Shown: positions 11,115-20,525, counted from the first letter of the stretch. The stretch: 64,000 nt of DNA from Caryophanon tenue (GCF_001700315.1 NZ_MASJ01000001.1:248001-312000), one strand, 5' to 3'. Numbers and translations are program-made. Notes: a model not told the origin generated them from the sequence alone.

Positions 11115-11870
11115 TTATTTTGCACAAAATGCGACTACTTCGTCATACGACAAGTCGCCACCAAAAATAGATAACGCACTACCAATTGTGACATGTAGCT
11201 TGCCGTTTGCTACTGCGTCAAATTGACGTAAGTCTTCAAGTGAACGTACGCCCCCTGCATACGTCGTTGGAATATGTACCCACTGTGCTAAATCGCGTAC
11301 AAGCTCTTCTTGCATACCACTTTTTTTGCCCTCAACATCGACTGCGTGAATTAAAAATTCATCACAGTATTGCTCCAGTTGGCGAATGGATGCTTCGTTG
11401 ACAATAAAATCACTAAACTTTGTCCATTTATCTGTCACAACATACCAGTGACCATCTTTTTGGCGACAGCTTAAATCAAGGACAATATGCTGTTTGCCAA
11501 CTGCGTCAATCAGCTTTTGTAAACGTTCCATATGCAGCGCGCCATCATGGAAAATATACGATGTCACAATGACATGTGAAGCGCCTGCATCAATATAGCT
11601 TTTCGCATTTTCAGCAGTAATGCCACCACCGATTTGTAAACCTCCAGGATACGCAGCAAGTGCTTCCTTTGCAGCTTGCTCATTGCCACTGCCCAGCATA
11701 ATGACATGTCCGCCAGTTAAGCCATCTTTTTTAAATAGTTCTGCGTAATAGTGTGAATCGTGCGCAGACACAAAGTTTTCAATGACTTTTTGGTCACTGT
11801 AGCCAAGTGTACTTCCAACGATTTGTTTTACTTTGCCATCATGTAAATCAATACAAGGTCTAAATTCCAT
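11115..11870 (-). CDS. HisA-like ribotide isomerase, eukaryotic HIS6 type
   Basis: TIM-barrel protein of 251 residues resembling yeast HIS6, 5-ProFAR isomerase of histidine biosynthesis, rather than ordinary bacterial HisA. Shared signatures include PCIDLHDGKVKQIVGSTLG at the start, FVSAHDSHYYAELF, GLQIGGGIT, a central IVLDLSCRQKDG, and EFLIHAVDVEGKKSG. The end has [12 protein letters not shown] followed by GSALSIFGG. The catalytic aspartates sit at the expected strand ends (CIDLH and HAVDVEG). No other his gene is nearby. The gene shares a transcript with the 122-residue unknown protein and lies opposite to the flanking recD2 block. It may be a true HisA of a split histidine pathway or may act on a related ribotide. 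Confidence 0.85.
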   Translation of the reverse strand: MEFRPCIDLHDGKVKQIVGSTLGYSDQKVIENFVSAHDSHYYAELFKKDGLTGGHVIMLGSGNEQAAKEALAAYPGGLQIGGGITAENAKSYIDAGASHVIVTSYIFHDGALHMERLQKLIDAVGKQHIVLDLSCRQKDGHWYVVTDKWTKFSDFIVNEASIRQLEQYCDEFLIHAVDVEGKKSGMQEELVRDLAQWVHIPTTYAGGVRSLEDLRQFDAVANGKLHVTIGSALSIFGGDLSYDEVVAFCAK

Positions 11871-12002
11871 AAACTCAACCCTTTCTTTTACCTATTATCT
11901 TAATATTTGAATATTTATTCAAGTTTAAAATCTTCAGTTCACGAACGGTTGCTCGTATTCTATGGTAAAATAAACAGAAAAACAATCGAAGGAGGGAAGA
12001 TT

Positions 12003-14459
12003 ATGACGCAAAATATGGATTTATTTGAACAAAATAAATTATTCGTGCTTGGTCGTCCAATTGTATCCATTTTTCATAATAACCAAAATATGTATTCGAT
12101 TGTGCGTATTAAAATACAAGAAACGAATGTTGCGTTTGATGAAAAAGAGTTAATTGTCGTTGGTTACTTCCCACCACTTCAAAATGATGAGTTATATCGT
12201 TTTACTGGACAATTGCGCCAACATCCAAAATACGGACAACAATTTGCAGCGGATACATTTACAAAGGAAGTGCCTGCGACTGAGCAAGGCGTTGTCCATT
12301 ATTTGTCGAGTGATTTATTTACCGGTATTGGACGCAAAACAGCAGAGTTAATTGTCGAGAAGCTAGGTGTCAATGCCATTACACGTATTTTAGAAGACCC
12401 GTATGCACTAGATGAAGTACCAAGATTGTCGCAAGAAAAGAAAAATATGCTGCGCGAAACGATTGAGCAAAATTTAGGGCTTGAACGTGTCATGATTCAA
12501 TTAAACGAGTGGGGATTCGGACCACAGCTAGGCATGAAAATTTATCAAACGTATCGTGAACAAACGATTGAGCTATTAAATGAAAATCCGTACCGCCTCA
12601 TTGAAGATGTGGAGGGTGTCGGCTTTTTTAAAGCAGATGAACTTGGGGCAAAGTTAGGTATTACAGGTACGCATAAAGACCGTGTCGCAGCAGGGATTTT
12701 ACATGTGTTAACGAACGGAGCATTGTCAGAAGGGCATGTATATTTAGATGCCGAGCATATTTTACCGACTGTTAAGAGCATGCTAGAGCAAAGCCAGCGT
12801 GAGGAAATTACGTATGATTTAATTACACAAGTGCTCATTGAAATGCGTGAAGAGAGCAAAATATGCGGCGAGGAAACGCGTGCTTATTTACCATCTCTTT
12901 ATTTTTCAGAAGTCGGCATCGCTTCAAAAATTATAACGTTACTCGAAAAAAATAAAGAGCATTCGACATTCCCAACCGATGCCATTCGTCATGCGATTGG
13001 CGATATTGAAGAATTAAATGGTGTGACGTATGCACCAACACAAGTACAAGCGATTGAAACAGCACTCAATTCATCAGTAATGATTTTAACGGGAGGACCT
13101 GGAACGGGAAAAACAACGGTGATTCGCGGTCTTGTTAATGTTTATGCTGAACTGCATGGTCTATCATTAGACCCACAGTATTATGCGCAAAAAGAAGAGC
13201 CATTTCCGATTACACTTGTTGCACCAACGGGTCGAGCAGCGAAGCGTTTAGCAGAATCAACAGAACTTCCAGCGATGACGATTCACCGCTTGCTTGGCTT
13301 TACGGGGCAGGAGAAGGATGAAGAAACAGAGCGTGAAATTGGCGGCCGTTTACTCATTATTGATGAAATGTCGATGGTTGATACATGGCTTGCACATCAA
13401 TTATTGAAAGCTTTGTCTGAAGATGTACAAGTTGTATTTGTAGGCGACCAAGACCAATTACCACCTGTAGGACCTGGACAAGTATTAAAAGATTTATTAG
13501 CGTCAAATGAAGTACCAACAGTCGAGCTAACCGATGTGTACCGACAAGCGGAAGGGTCGACGATTATTGAAATTGCACATCAAATTAAACAAAATAAAAT
13601 TCCAGATAATTTAACCGCTAAAACATCGGACCGTAGTTTTATTCAAGCTGGCGTTAATCAAGTAGCAAGTGCGGTGACACAAGTCGTACAGAGTGCTTTA
13701 AAGAAGGGTTATAGCATTCGTGATGTACAAGTGCTTGCGCCCATGTATAAAGGACCTGCCGGTATTGATATGCTAAACAAAGAAATTCAAGCGCTTGTCA
13801 ATCCAAATGACGATGGCAAACGTCGTGAGCTAGCGTTTGGTGATACAATTTTCCGTGTAGGGGACAAAGTGCTGCAGCTCGTGAACCAACCAGAGAGCAA
13901 TGTCTTTAACGGTGACATGGGCGAAATTATTTCCATTATTAAAGCGAATGAAACGGTAGAGAAGCAAGATACGATGATTGTCAGCTATGACGGTATTGAA
14001 GTGACGTATCAGCGCGGTGATTTAAATCAAATTACGTTAGCATACTGTTGCTCGATTCATAAATCACAAGGTTCGGAATTTGCGATGGTGATTATGCCAG
14101 TTGTACGTGGCTATGCGAAAATGCTGCGCCGTAATTTACTGTATACCGGCATTACGCGTGCAAAGAACTTCTTAATTTTATGTGGCGAGCCGGATGTATT
14201 AATTCAAGGTCTACAACGTACGGATGATTTACAACGTTTAACGACGTTACGTGCACGTTTACATGCCAGTGACTTGACAGAAGCAGAATATGGGCAAGCA
14301 GACGACCATACAACTGCTGTGAAAGAAGATGTAATACCACTGGAAACGGTTAAACACGAACTACCACAGCATCTGTCGGTAGAAACATTGCCACATATTC
14401 ATCCGATGATTGGAATGGAGCATATATCACCGTATGATTTTTTAAACGATAAGGATTAA
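12003..14459 (+). CDS. recD2: ATP-dependent DNA helicase RecD2
   Basis: SF1B 5'-3' helicase of the RecD2/TraA family (B. subtilis YrrC), acting in replication-fork and repair processes without RecBC. The 818-residue product has an N-terminal OB-like region, tandem helix-hairpin-helix segments near 95-230 (FTGIGRKTA, VEGVGFFKAD), Walker A GGPGTGKTT near residue 366, DEMSMVD (Walker B), GDQDQLPPVGPG, and the C-terminal SIHKSQGSEF and YTGITRAK motifs. The ATG at 12003 follows GAAGGAGGG; 32 upstream in-frame codons are unlikely to be used. Position next to the TPR gene matches B. subtilis apart from the inserted minus-strand pair. Confidence 0.95.
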   Translation: MTQNMDLFEQNKLFVLGRPIVSIFHNNQNMYSIVRIKIQETNVAFDEKELIVVGYFPPLQNDELYRFTGQLRQHPKYGQQFAADTFTKEVPATEQGVVHYLSSDLFTGIGRKTAELIVEKLGVNAITRILEDPYALDEVPRLSQEKKNMLRETIEQNLGLERVMIQLNEWGFGPQLGMKIYQTYREQTIELLNENPYRLIEDVEGVGFFKADELGAKLGITGTHKDRVAAGILHVLTNGALSEGHVYLDAEHILPTVKSMLEQSQREEITYDLITQVLIEMREESKICGEETRAYLPSLYFSEVGIASKIITLLEKNKEHSTFPTDAIRHAIGDIEELNGVTYAPTQVQAIETALNSSVMILTGGPGTGKTTVIRGLVNVYAELHGLSLDPQYYAQKEEPFPITLVAPTGRAAKRLAESTELPAMTIHRLLGFTGQEKDEETEREIGGRLLIIDEMSMVDTWLAHQLLKALSEDVQVVFVGDQDQLPPVGPGQVLKDLLASNEVPTVELTDVYRQAEGSTIIEIAHQIKQNKIPDNLTAKTSDRSFIQAGVNQVASAVTQVVQSALKKGYSIRDVQVLAPMYKGPAGIDMLNKEIQALVNPNDDGKRRELAFGDTIFRVGDKVLQLVNQPESNVFNGDMGEIISIIKANETVEKQDTMIVSYDGIEVTYQRGDLNQITLAYCCSIHKSQGSEFAMVIMPVVRGYAKMLRRNLLYTGITRAKNFLILCGEPDVLIQGLQRTDDLQRLTTLRARLHASDLTEAEYGQADDHTTAVKEDVIPLETVKHELPQHLSVETLPHIHPMIGMEHISPYDFLNDKD

Positions 14460-14577
14460 TTACAGTGGAAAGAGCCTTTTTGATACTATGTAGCATGTAT
14501 TATTGTATGAAAAGGACATACCAATTCAATAATCGTGATATCATACTCGTCTTTCAAAGTGAAAACTGGGACATTAT

Positions 14578-14616
14578 ATGACGAATGAGTGGCTCGTTTT
14601 GTCCCGTTTTGTCAAT
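14578..14616 (+). terminator. Probable recD2 terminator
   Basis: Imperfect 10-bp hairpin (14580-14589 / 14593-14603, one bulge and two G-U pairs) followed by a T-rich stretch, 120 bases after the recD2 stop. Confidence 0.5.
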
Positions 14617-14640
14617 ATGCTGTAATTTGTGTAACGTAAG

Positions 14641-14665
14641 TGGGGCGAAAAGCGTCCGCTTGCGT
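14641..14665 (-). repeat. Relic of the dispersed intergenic repeat
   Basis: Read on the minus strand, AGCGGACGC-T-TTTCGC matches AGCGGACGC-G-TTTCGC of the full copy at 5342-5357. The similarity is short and does not extend through the rest of the element, so this is a degraded remnant at best. The whole 14460-14968 gap otherwise holds no gene. Confidence 0.35.
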
Positions 14666-14682
14666 TATTTTTTATAATTTTT

Positions 14683-14726
14683 TTTGACGAACGTTCACTT
14701 TTTTATAGAGTTTTATGTTCGTGTTT
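14683..14726. promoter_or_regulatory. Candidate paired PurBox upstream of the nucleoside transporter
   Basis: ACGAACGTT (CGAAC at 14688-14692) and the inverted ATGTTCGT (GTTCG at 14717-14721) lie 24 bases apart. The B. subtilis PurR operator is a pair of inverted CGAA-centred boxes with about 22-23 bases between the same motifs. B. subtilis nupG, a CNT-type purine nucleoside transporter, is in the PurR regulon. The boxes lie about 160-190 bases upstream of the predicted transcription start, rather far. Moderate to low confidence. Confidence 0.4.
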
Positions 14727-14846
14727 TTATTTCGATGCATTTTAGTTTTTCATAAAAATATCCAAACGGAGAAGCAAAAAAATAAAATTTAAATAAATGA
14801 CTATGTAACCGGTTTAATATCTGAAAAATCGTAAAATATTATTAAT

Positions 14847-14874
14847 TTGAAAATGACCTAATAAGTGCTATTAT
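14847..14874 (+). promoter_or_regulatory. Sigma-A promoter of the nucleoside transporter gene
   Basis: TTGAAA (14847-14852), 16-base spacer, extended TGC-TATTAT (14869-14874), about 95 bases before the start codon. Confidence 0.65.
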
Positions 14875-14968
14875 CTGTTTAAGAAATCAGATGTATGACT
14901 TCTTACTTCAAACAAGTAAAAGAGTTATACAGATTACACAAAATTATATAAGAAGGTGTCTTTCTATA

Positions 14969-16180
14969 ATGAACATTTTATGGGGAATTGGCGGTATTTT
15001 CGTCATTTTAGCATTAGGTTTCATTTTCTCAAGTGCCCGTGCAAGCGTTAAATGGCGCACAATTATCGCAGGTTTATCAGTTCAGTTAATCTTTGCATTT
15101 ATCGTATTGAAATGGGAAGCAGGACGCGAGGCGTTAATGTTTGTATCAGATGCGGTACAAAATTTAATTAGCTATGCGAACGAAGGGATTGTATTCGTAT
15201 TTGGTGGTTTAGCAGATGCGAATAATGTAGGTTTCGTTTTTGCGATTAACGTATTAACAGTTATTATTTTCTTCTCAGCATTAATTTCAGTATTATACTA
15301 TTTAGGAATTATGCAAATCATTATTAAATTCATCGGTGGTTTCTTATCGAAAGTATTAGGTACGAGCCAAGCAGAATCAGTAAACGCAGCAGCAAACATT
15401 TTCGTTGGACAAACAGAGGCACCATTAGTTATTCGTCCGTTCTTAGCGAAAATGACAAAATCAGAATTATTCGCCGTAATGACAGGTGGTTTAGCATCTG
15501 TATCAGGTTCGGTATTAGTTGGTTATTCATTATTAGGTGTTCCATTAGAATATTTAATTGCCGCTTCATTCATGGCAGCGCCAGCAGGTTTAGTAATGGC
15601 GAAATTATTAATGCCTGAAACAGAAGAAGTAGATGCAACTAACTTCAAGATGGAAAAAGATACACAATCAGCAAACGTTATCGACGCAGCAGCGCGTGGT
15701 GCGGGTGATGGTATGCAACTTGCTTTGAATGTCGGTGCAATGTTATTAGCATTCATCGCATTAATTGCTTTATTAAATGGTATTTTAGGTTTTACAACAG
15801 GTATTTTCGGTTTAGAAGGCGTTACAATTGAAAAATTATTAGGTTTCGTATTTGCACCAATTGCGTTTATCATCGGTGTACCGTGGGAAGAAGCAGTTAA
15901 AGCTGGTTCATTCATCGGTCAAAAATTGGTATTAAACGAATTTGTTGCTTATACAAACTTCGCACCAGAAATTCCAAACTTAACAGACAAAACAGCGATG
16001 ATTGTTTCATTTGCATTATGTGGTTTCGCAAACTTAAGTTCAATGGCAATTTTAATTGGTGGTTTAGGTTCGATGGCGCCAGAGCGTCGTCCAGTTATCG
16101 CGAAATTAGCATTTAAAGCGGTAATCGCAGGTACATTAGCATCATTACTAAGTGCTGCAATTGCAGGTATGTTTATTTAA
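14969..16180 (+). CDS. Concentrative nucleoside transporter (CNT/NupC family)
   Basis: Integral membrane proton- or sodium-coupled nucleoside importer, 403 residues with roughly ten hydrophobic segments. The family hallmark VGQTEAPLVIRP near residues 146-157 is present, as are GSVLVGYSLLG and the C-terminal CGFANLSSMAILIGGLG segment that forms part of the nucleoside site. The ATG at 14969 is preceded by AAGGTG at about ten bases; 26 upstream in-frame codons cross the 5' leader and are not expected to be translated. It is monocistronic, with its own promoter and a strong terminator. Substrate preference (purine or pyrimidine) cannot be read from sequence, though the possible PurBox pair favours purines. 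Confidence 0.92.
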   Translation: MNILWGIGGIFVILALGFIFSSARASVKWRTIIAGLSVQLIFAFIVLKWEAGREALMFVSDAVQNLISYANEGIVFVFGGLADANNVGFVFAINVLTVIIFFSALISVLYYLGIMQIIIKFIGGFLSKVLGTSQAESVNAAANIFVGQTEAPLVIRPFLAKMTKSELFAVMTGGLASVSGSVLVGYSLLGVPLEYLIAASFMAAPAGLVMAKLLMPETEEVDATNFKMEKDTQSANVIDAAARGAGDGMQLALNVGAMLLAFIALIALLNGILGFTTGIFGLEGVTIEKLLGFVFAPIAFIIGVPWEEAVKAGSFIGQKLVLNEFVAYTNFAPEIPNLTDKTAMIVSFALCGFANLSSMAILIGGLGSMAPERRPVIAKLAFKAVIAGTLASLLSAAIAGMFI

Positions 16181-16189
16181 TAAATAGTG

Positions 16190-16226
16190 AAGTTGCTCTT
16201 CCATTACGGAAGGGCAACTTTTTTGT
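16190..16226 (+). terminator. Terminator of the nucleoside transporter gene
   Basis: 13-bp stem (16190-16202 / 16208-16220, one G-U) followed by six T. Confidence 0.9.
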
Positions 16227-16266
16227 TTCTACCTATATAAATATTGCAAAATGTATAAGCTGTGCA

Positions 16267-16295
16267 TTGACAGCTTGTTTATTTGTACATATAAT
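16267..16295 (+). promoter_or_regulatory. Consensus sigma-A promoter of alaS
   Basis: Perfect TTGACA (16267-16272), 17-base spacer and perfect TATAAT (16290-16295). Transcription would start near 16302, at the head of the T-box leader. Confidence 0.9.
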
Positions 16296-16316
16296 TTAAC
16301 GTAGAATATGAATGAA

Positions 16317-16547
16317 TACATTGACGGAGAAAGTACGTTTAATTGTGACTGATGTAAGAGAGTTGTTCCAAAGGCTGAAAGAGCAACCAGGCATATAAAC
16401 CGAAAGCTACTCCTGAGTGCAGCTAATCCCTGCCGTTCACTGCGTTAAAGTGCTTAGAGATATGTTTGTCTGTGTACAAGCATAAACTAGGGTGGTACCG
16501 CGAGATAACAGTCTTCGTCCCTTTTTTAGGGATGGGGGCTTTTTTTA
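16317..16547 (+). ncRNA. T-box riboswitch, alanine specific
   Basis: Leader RNA that senses uncharged tRNA-Ala and prevents termination. The conserved T-box AGGGTGGTACCGCG lies at 16489-16502. The specifier codon is most likely GCT (Ala) at 16406-16408 in the GAAAGCTAC internal loop of stem I. The terminator stem pairs 16510-16522 with 16528-16540 and is followed by a T run; the T-box can pair with its left side to make the antiterminator. Placement between a consensus promoter and alaS agrees with the codon. Together with the promoter this fills the 422-base gap upstream of alaS. Confidence 0.95.
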
Positions 16548-16602
16548 TGCAATAAAGAATGCCATGTATGTATTCACAGTTAACTTTAGGAGGAAAACAA
16601 CC

Positions 16603-19260
16603 ATGAAAGCTTCAGAAATTCGTCGTCTTTATTTAGAATTTTTCCAAGAGAAAAATCACCATTTAGAACCGTCAGCACCACTTGTACCAATTAATGACCC
16701 GTCATTACTTTGGATTAACTCAGGTGTTGCGACATTAAAGCCATATTTTGATGGCCGTGTTATTCCAGACAACCCACGTATTACAAATGCACAAAAATCA
16801 ATTCGTACAAATGATATTGAAAACGTTGGGAAAACAGCGCGTCACCATACATTCTTTGAAATGTTAGGGAACTTCTCAATCGGTGATTACTTCAAAAAAG
16901 AATCTATTCACTTTGCATGGGAGTTTTTAACTGATAAAAAATGGATGGGCTTTGACCCTGAAAAATTATCAATTACATTACACCCGGAAGACCAAGAAGC
17001 ATATGATGTATGGGCAAATGAAATTGGGATTCCAGAAGAGCGTTTAATTCGTATTGAAGGGAACTTCTGGGATATCGGTGAAGGTCCATCTGGTCCAAAC
17101 TCAGAAATCTTCTATGACCGCGGTGAAGTATATGGCTTTGGTACACCAGAAGAAGAAATGTATCCAGGTGGCGAGAATGAACGTTACTTAGAAATTTGGA
17201 ACCTTGTATTCTCTCAATTTAACCACAATCCAGATGGCACATATACGCCACTACCAAAGCAAAACATTGATACAGGGATGGGGTTAGAGCGTATCGTATC
17301 CGTTGTACAAAATGTACCAACAAACTTCGATACAGACTTATTCATGCCAATCATTGAAAAAGTAGAAGAGTTTGCGAACCGTAAATATAAACGTCCAAGC
17401 GAAGTAGATTTAAAAGAAATCTTCGGTTCAACAGAAGATATTAACACACCATTCAAAGTAATTGCTGACCATATTCGTACAGTAGCATTTGCAATCGGTG
17501 ACGGTGCATTACCATCAAATGAAGGTCGCGGTTATGTATTACGTCGTTTACTACGTCGTGCGGTACGTTATGCAAAACAAATCGGTATTGATAAGCCGTT
17601 TATGTACAAATTAGTGCCGACTGTTGGTGCGATTATGGAAGACTTCTACCCAGAAGTAACAGCGAAAGCAGAATTTGTTGCACGCGTAATTAAAAACGAA
17701 GAAGACCGCTTCCACGAAACACTTGACGGTGGTTTAGCGATTCTTTCAGATGTAATTGCGTCACAAAAAGCAAAAGGTGAAACGGTTATTCCAGGTGCGG
17801 ATGCATTCAAACTATATGACACATTCGGCTTCCCGATTGAGTTAACGGAAGAATATGCAGAAGAAGCAGGCATGACAGTTGACCAAGCAGGTTTTGAGCA
17901 AGCGATGGAGCAACAACGTGAGCGTGCACGTAACGCACGTGCAGACGTAGATTCAATGCAAGTGCAAAGCGAAGTGTTAGCGAACTTAACGCAAGCTTCT
18001 ACATTTGTATATGATGCGTATTCATTACAAGGCACAGTGGCAGCAATCGTTGTTAACGGTCAAGAAACAAATACAGCTTCTGAAGGTGAAGAAGCATTAG
18101 TGATCTTATCAGAAACACCGTTCTACGCAGAGATGGGTGGACAAATCGCCGACACGGGTGTTATCGAATCAGATACATTTAAAGCGGTTGTTAAAGACGT
18201 ACAAAAAGCACCAAATGGACAACCGTTACACACAGTTGTGATCGAGTCTGGTGAAATGAATGTAGGCGACGTGGCAACTGCAAATGTCGACGAAGCAAAA
18301 CGTAAATTAATCTTGAAAAACCACACAGCAACACATTTAATGCACCGCGCATTAAAAGACGTATTAGGTGACCATGTAGCACAAGCAGGTTCTTACGTAG
18401 GTCCAGACCGTTTACGCTTTGACTTCTCTCACTTCGGTGCAGCAACGAAAGAAGAGCTTGCACAAGTAGAGCGCGCAGTAAACGAAAAAATTTGGGATGA
18501 CATTGAAGTAGTAATTCAAGAAATGGATATTGATTCTGCAAAAGCGATGGGCGCAATGGCATTATTCGGTGAAAAATACGGAGATGTTGTACGTGTCGTA
18601 GCCGTTTCAGATTACTCAATCGAGCTTTGTGGTGGTTTACACGTACAACGTTCATCTGAAATCGGCTTCTTCAAAATTGTTTCTGAAGGTGGTATCGGTG
18701 CAGGTACTCGTCGTATCGAGGCAGTTACTGGTAAAGCAGCGTACGAAGCAGTAAAAGAAGAAGAAGCGGTATTACTTGAAGCAGCTGCATTATTAAAAGC
18801 GAATGCAAAAGATGTGGCAACACGTGTTGCGTCATTACAAGCTGACTACAAAGAATTACAACGTGAAAACGAATCATTATCACAAAAAATCGCCAATGCT
18901 CAAGCAGGTGCAGTATTAGATGCAGCGAAAACATTCGGTGATGTAACGGTGTTATCAACAGTAGTTGAAGCGAAAGATAACAACCAATTACGCCAAATGA
19001 TGGATGACTTAAAAGCGAAAATGGATAAAGCCGTTATCGTTTTAGGTGCTACAGATGGCGATAAAGTAATGTTATGTGCAGGGGTTTCAAAAGAAATTGC
19101 TGGTGGTGACTACCACGCAGGTAATATCGTGAAGCACGTTGCAGAGCAATGTGGCGGTAAAGGCGGCGGACGCCCAGATATGGCAATGGCTGGTGCGAAG
19201 GATGCAGATAAGCTAGAAGCAGCATTAGCATCTGTATATGAACTACCAATTTTTGCGTAA
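16603..19260 (+). CDS. alaS: Alanine--tRNA ligase
   Basis: Class II synthetase that charges tRNA-Ala, 885 residues, full length. Domains in order: catalytic core with the [10 protein letters not shown] start, tRNA-binding helical domain, editing domain with zinc ligands HTATHLMH (near 570) and CGGLH (near 670), and a C-terminal DHHA1-like domain with [15 protein letters not shown]. The ATG at 16603 follows AGGAGG. The longer open frame starts inside the T-box and is not a real extension. It is regulated by the upstream T-box. It heads the conserved alaS-reoM-ruvX-yrzB order; the short gap after it has no strong terminator. Confidence 0.97.
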   Translation: MKASEIRRLYLEFFQEKNHHLEPSAPLVPINDPSLLWINSGVATLKPYFDGRVIPDNPRITNAQKSIRTNDIENVGKTARHHTFFEMLGNFSIGDYFKKESIHFAWEFLTDKKWMGFDPEKLSITLHPEDQEAYDVWANEIGIPEERLIRIEGNFWDIGEGPSGPNSEIFYDRGEVYGFGTPEEEMYPGGENERYLEIWNLVFSQFNHNPDGTYTPLPKQNIDTGMGLERIVSVVQNVPTNFDTDLFMPIIEKVEEFANRKYKRPSEVDLKEIFGSTEDINTPFKVIADHIRTVAFAIGDGALPSNEGRGYVLRRLLRRAVRYAKQIGIDKPFMYKLVPTVGAIMEDFYPEVTAKAEFVARVIKNEEDRFHETLDGGLAILSDVIASQKAKGETVIPGADAFKLYDTFGFPIELTEEYAEEAGMTVDQAGFEQAMEQQRERARNARADVDSMQVQSEVLANLTQASTFVYDAYSLQGTVAAIVVNGQETNTASEGEEALVILSETPFYAEMGGQIADTGVIESDTFKAVVKDVQKAPNGQPLHTVVIESGEMNVGDVATANVDEAKRKLILKNHTATHLMHRALKDVLGDHVAQAGSYVGPDRLRFDFSHFGAATKEELAQVERAVNEKIWDDIEVVIQEMDIDSAKAMGAMALFGEKYGDVVRVVAVSDYSIELCGGLHVQRSSEIGFFKIVSEGGIGAGTRRIEAVTGKAAYEAVKEEEAVLLEAAALLKANAKDVATRVASLQADYKELQRENESLSQKIANAQAGAVLDAAKTFGDVTVLSTVVEAKDNNQLRQMMDDLKAKMDKAVIVLGATDGDKVMLCAGVSKEIAGGDYHAGNIVKHVAEQCGGKGGGRPDMAMAGAKDADKLEAALASVYELPIFA

Positions 19261-19348
19261 GCGTCTGAACAAAACGACACACGATGATACGGTATAGTGG
19301 TTATGACCTGAAAATTTAGGAAGTTTTGTTTAATTTTCTAGACTTCAC

Positions 19349-19368
19349 ATGAATTTAGGCAAATTCAT
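19349..19368. promoter_or_regulatory. Perfect inverted repeat upstream of reoM
   Basis: ATGAATTT-AGGC-AAATTCAT, 8-bp perfect arms with a 4-base loop. It could be a weak AT-rich alaS terminator or an operator overlapping the -35 region of a possible reoM promoter (-10 TATACT at 19391-19396). Confidence 0.4.
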
Positions 19369-19403
19369 TTATTAAGTCTTTTAAATCATGTATACTGAGG
19401 AAA

Positions 19404-19432
19404 AAGGAGATGCGACTCGTTTGCATCTCCTT
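19404..19432 (+). promoter_or_regulatory. 5' leader hairpin of the reoM operon
   Basis: AAGGAGATGC (19404-19413) pairs perfectly with GCATCTCCTT (19423-19432). It starts about eight bases after the TATACT box and ends 24 bases before the start codon, with no T run, so it is a leader or RNA-stability hairpin rather than a terminator. Its left arm contains an AAGGAG that is not used as a ribosome site. Confidence 0.5.
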
Positions 19433-19456
19433 ATTTCTGAAAGCGAGGTGCTGGGC

Positions 19457-19726
19457 ATGGATTCATTCGATCACACAATGAAATTTAATTTCCCTGAAGA
19501 ATCGATGGAGCAGGAAGTCAAGCAAGTAATGTTAAAGGTGCATACATCTTTAGAGGAGAAGGGTTATAACCCAATTAACCAGATCGTTGGTTACTTGCTC
19601 TCTGGCGATCCGGCATATATTCCTCGTCACCAAGATGCGCGTAATTTAATTCGTAAGCTGGAACGTGATGAAATCTTAGAAGAGCTCGTCAAATTTTATA
19701 TTAAACATAACGAGGAATCAAAATGA
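19457..19726 (+). CDS. reoM: ReoM/IreB family regulator (UPF0297)
   Basis: Small cytosolic regulator of 89 residues. In Listeria its homologue ReoM controls ClpCP-dependent turnover of MurA, and in Enterococcus the homologue IreB acts in cephalosporin tolerance. Both are phosphorylated by the PASTA kinase PrkC/IreK on a threonine near the N-terminus. Here the start [12 protein letters not shown] places a threonine at residue 7, the same position as in ReoM. The core [18 protein letters not shown] is characteristic. The ATG at 19457 follows GAGGTG by six bases. The stop overlaps the ruvX start as ATGA, indicating translational coupling. Confidence 0.92.
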   Translation: MDSFDHTMKFNFPEESMEQEVKQVMLKVHTSLEEKGYNPINQIVGYLLSGDPAYIPRHQDARNLIRKLERDEILEELVKFYIKHNEESK

Positions 19727-20139
19727 GAATTATGGGATTAGACGTTGGCTCAAAAACAGTCGGCGTAGCAGTAAGTGATGCGTTCGGCTGGACAGCACAA
19801 GGCGTTGAAACGATTAAAATTAACGAAGTGGAAGCTGAATTTGGTATTGAACGTATTGCAGAACTTGTGAAGGAATATACTGTAACGGAATTTGTTGTAG
19901 GGTATCCGAAGAACATGAACAATACAATCGGTCCGCGTGGCGAAGCATCGGAAAACTACAAAAAAATGCTGGAAGAGCGCTTTGGTTTCCCAGTGAAACT
20001 ATGGGACGAACGCTTGACAACAATGGCGGCAGAACGTATGCTCATTGAGGCGGATGTTAGCCGCAAAAAGCGCAAGCAAGTCATTGATAAAATGGCAGCT
20101 GTAATGATTTTACAAGGTTATTTAGACAGCAAAAACTAA
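19723..20139 (+). CDS. ruvX: Putative pre-16S rRNA nuclease / Holliday junction resolvase-like (YqgF/RuvX)
   Basis: RNase H-fold protein of 138 residues. The family is linked to 5' maturation of 16S rRNA, and it was earlier proposed to resolve Holliday junctions. The first acidic motif [20 protein letters not shown], the strand [10 protein letters not shown], and the late [14 protein letters not shown] are all present, so the active site looks complete. The start overlaps reoM by four bases. An internal ATG at 19732 is possible but would trim the first strand. Same position as B. subtilis yrrK. Confidence 0.93.
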   Translation: MRIMGLDVGSKTVGVAVSDAFGWTAQGVETIKINEVEAEFGIERIAELVKEYTVTEFVVGYPKNMNNTIGPRGEASENYKKMLEERFGFPVKLWDERLTTMAAERMLIEADVSRKKRKQVIDKMAAVMILQGYLDSKN

Positions 20140-20165
20140 CAGTGAATAGAAAAGAGGAACTCAAC

Positions 20166-20474
20166 ATGGCAGAACAAGAAAATCGCAACATCACATTAGT
20201 AGACGAAAACGGTAACGAAACGTTATTTGAAGTATTAGATACATTCACAAACGACGAAAACGGTAAATCATACGTATTTATTTCTGAAGTAGGCGCTGAA
20301 GAAGACGAAAACGGCTACGTAGAAATTCACGCATATTCTTATGTGGAAGATGAAACAGGTGAAGGTGGCGATATCTTCCCAATCGAAACAGAAGAAGAGT
20401 GGGCTTTCGTAGAATCTAAAATGGAAGAAATCGAAGACCAAATTAACGCGTTAGAAGACGAAGACGAAGAGTAA
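20166..20474 (+). CDS. yrzB: DUF1292 protein YrzB (UPF0473)
   Basis: Acidic 102-residue protein with one DUF1292 domain (residues about 10-90), showing NITLVDENGNETLFEVLDTF near the start and the EEEWAFVESKMEEI signature near the end. The molecular role of this family is unknown. I chose the ATG at 20166, eight bases after GAGG, rather than the GTG 24 bases earlier. It is the fourth gene of the conserved alaS-reoM-ruvX-yrzB set, ends at a terminator, and is followed by a double-domain paralogue. Confidence 0.92.
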   Translation: MAEQENRNITLVDENGNETLFEVLDTFTNDENGKSYVFISEVGAEEDENGYVEIHAYSYVEDETGEGGDIFPIETEEEWAFVESKMEEIEDQINALEDEDEE

Positions 20475-20491
20475 TCGATACGTAGAGAATT

Positions 20492-20525
20492 GGGAGAAGG
20501 CAGTTTGTCTTCTCCTCTTTTTCTG
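20492..20525 (+). terminator. Terminator of the reoM-ruvX-yrzB transcript
   Basis: 7-bp GGAGAAG/CTTCTCC stem (20493-20499 / 20509-20515) followed by a T-rich tract. Confidence 0.75.

Noticed and set aside
14460-14968. Purine or other riboswitch in the transporter leader
   Set aside because: No conserved purine-riboswitch core or other known aptamer pattern was seen; only a promoter and possible PurR boxes.
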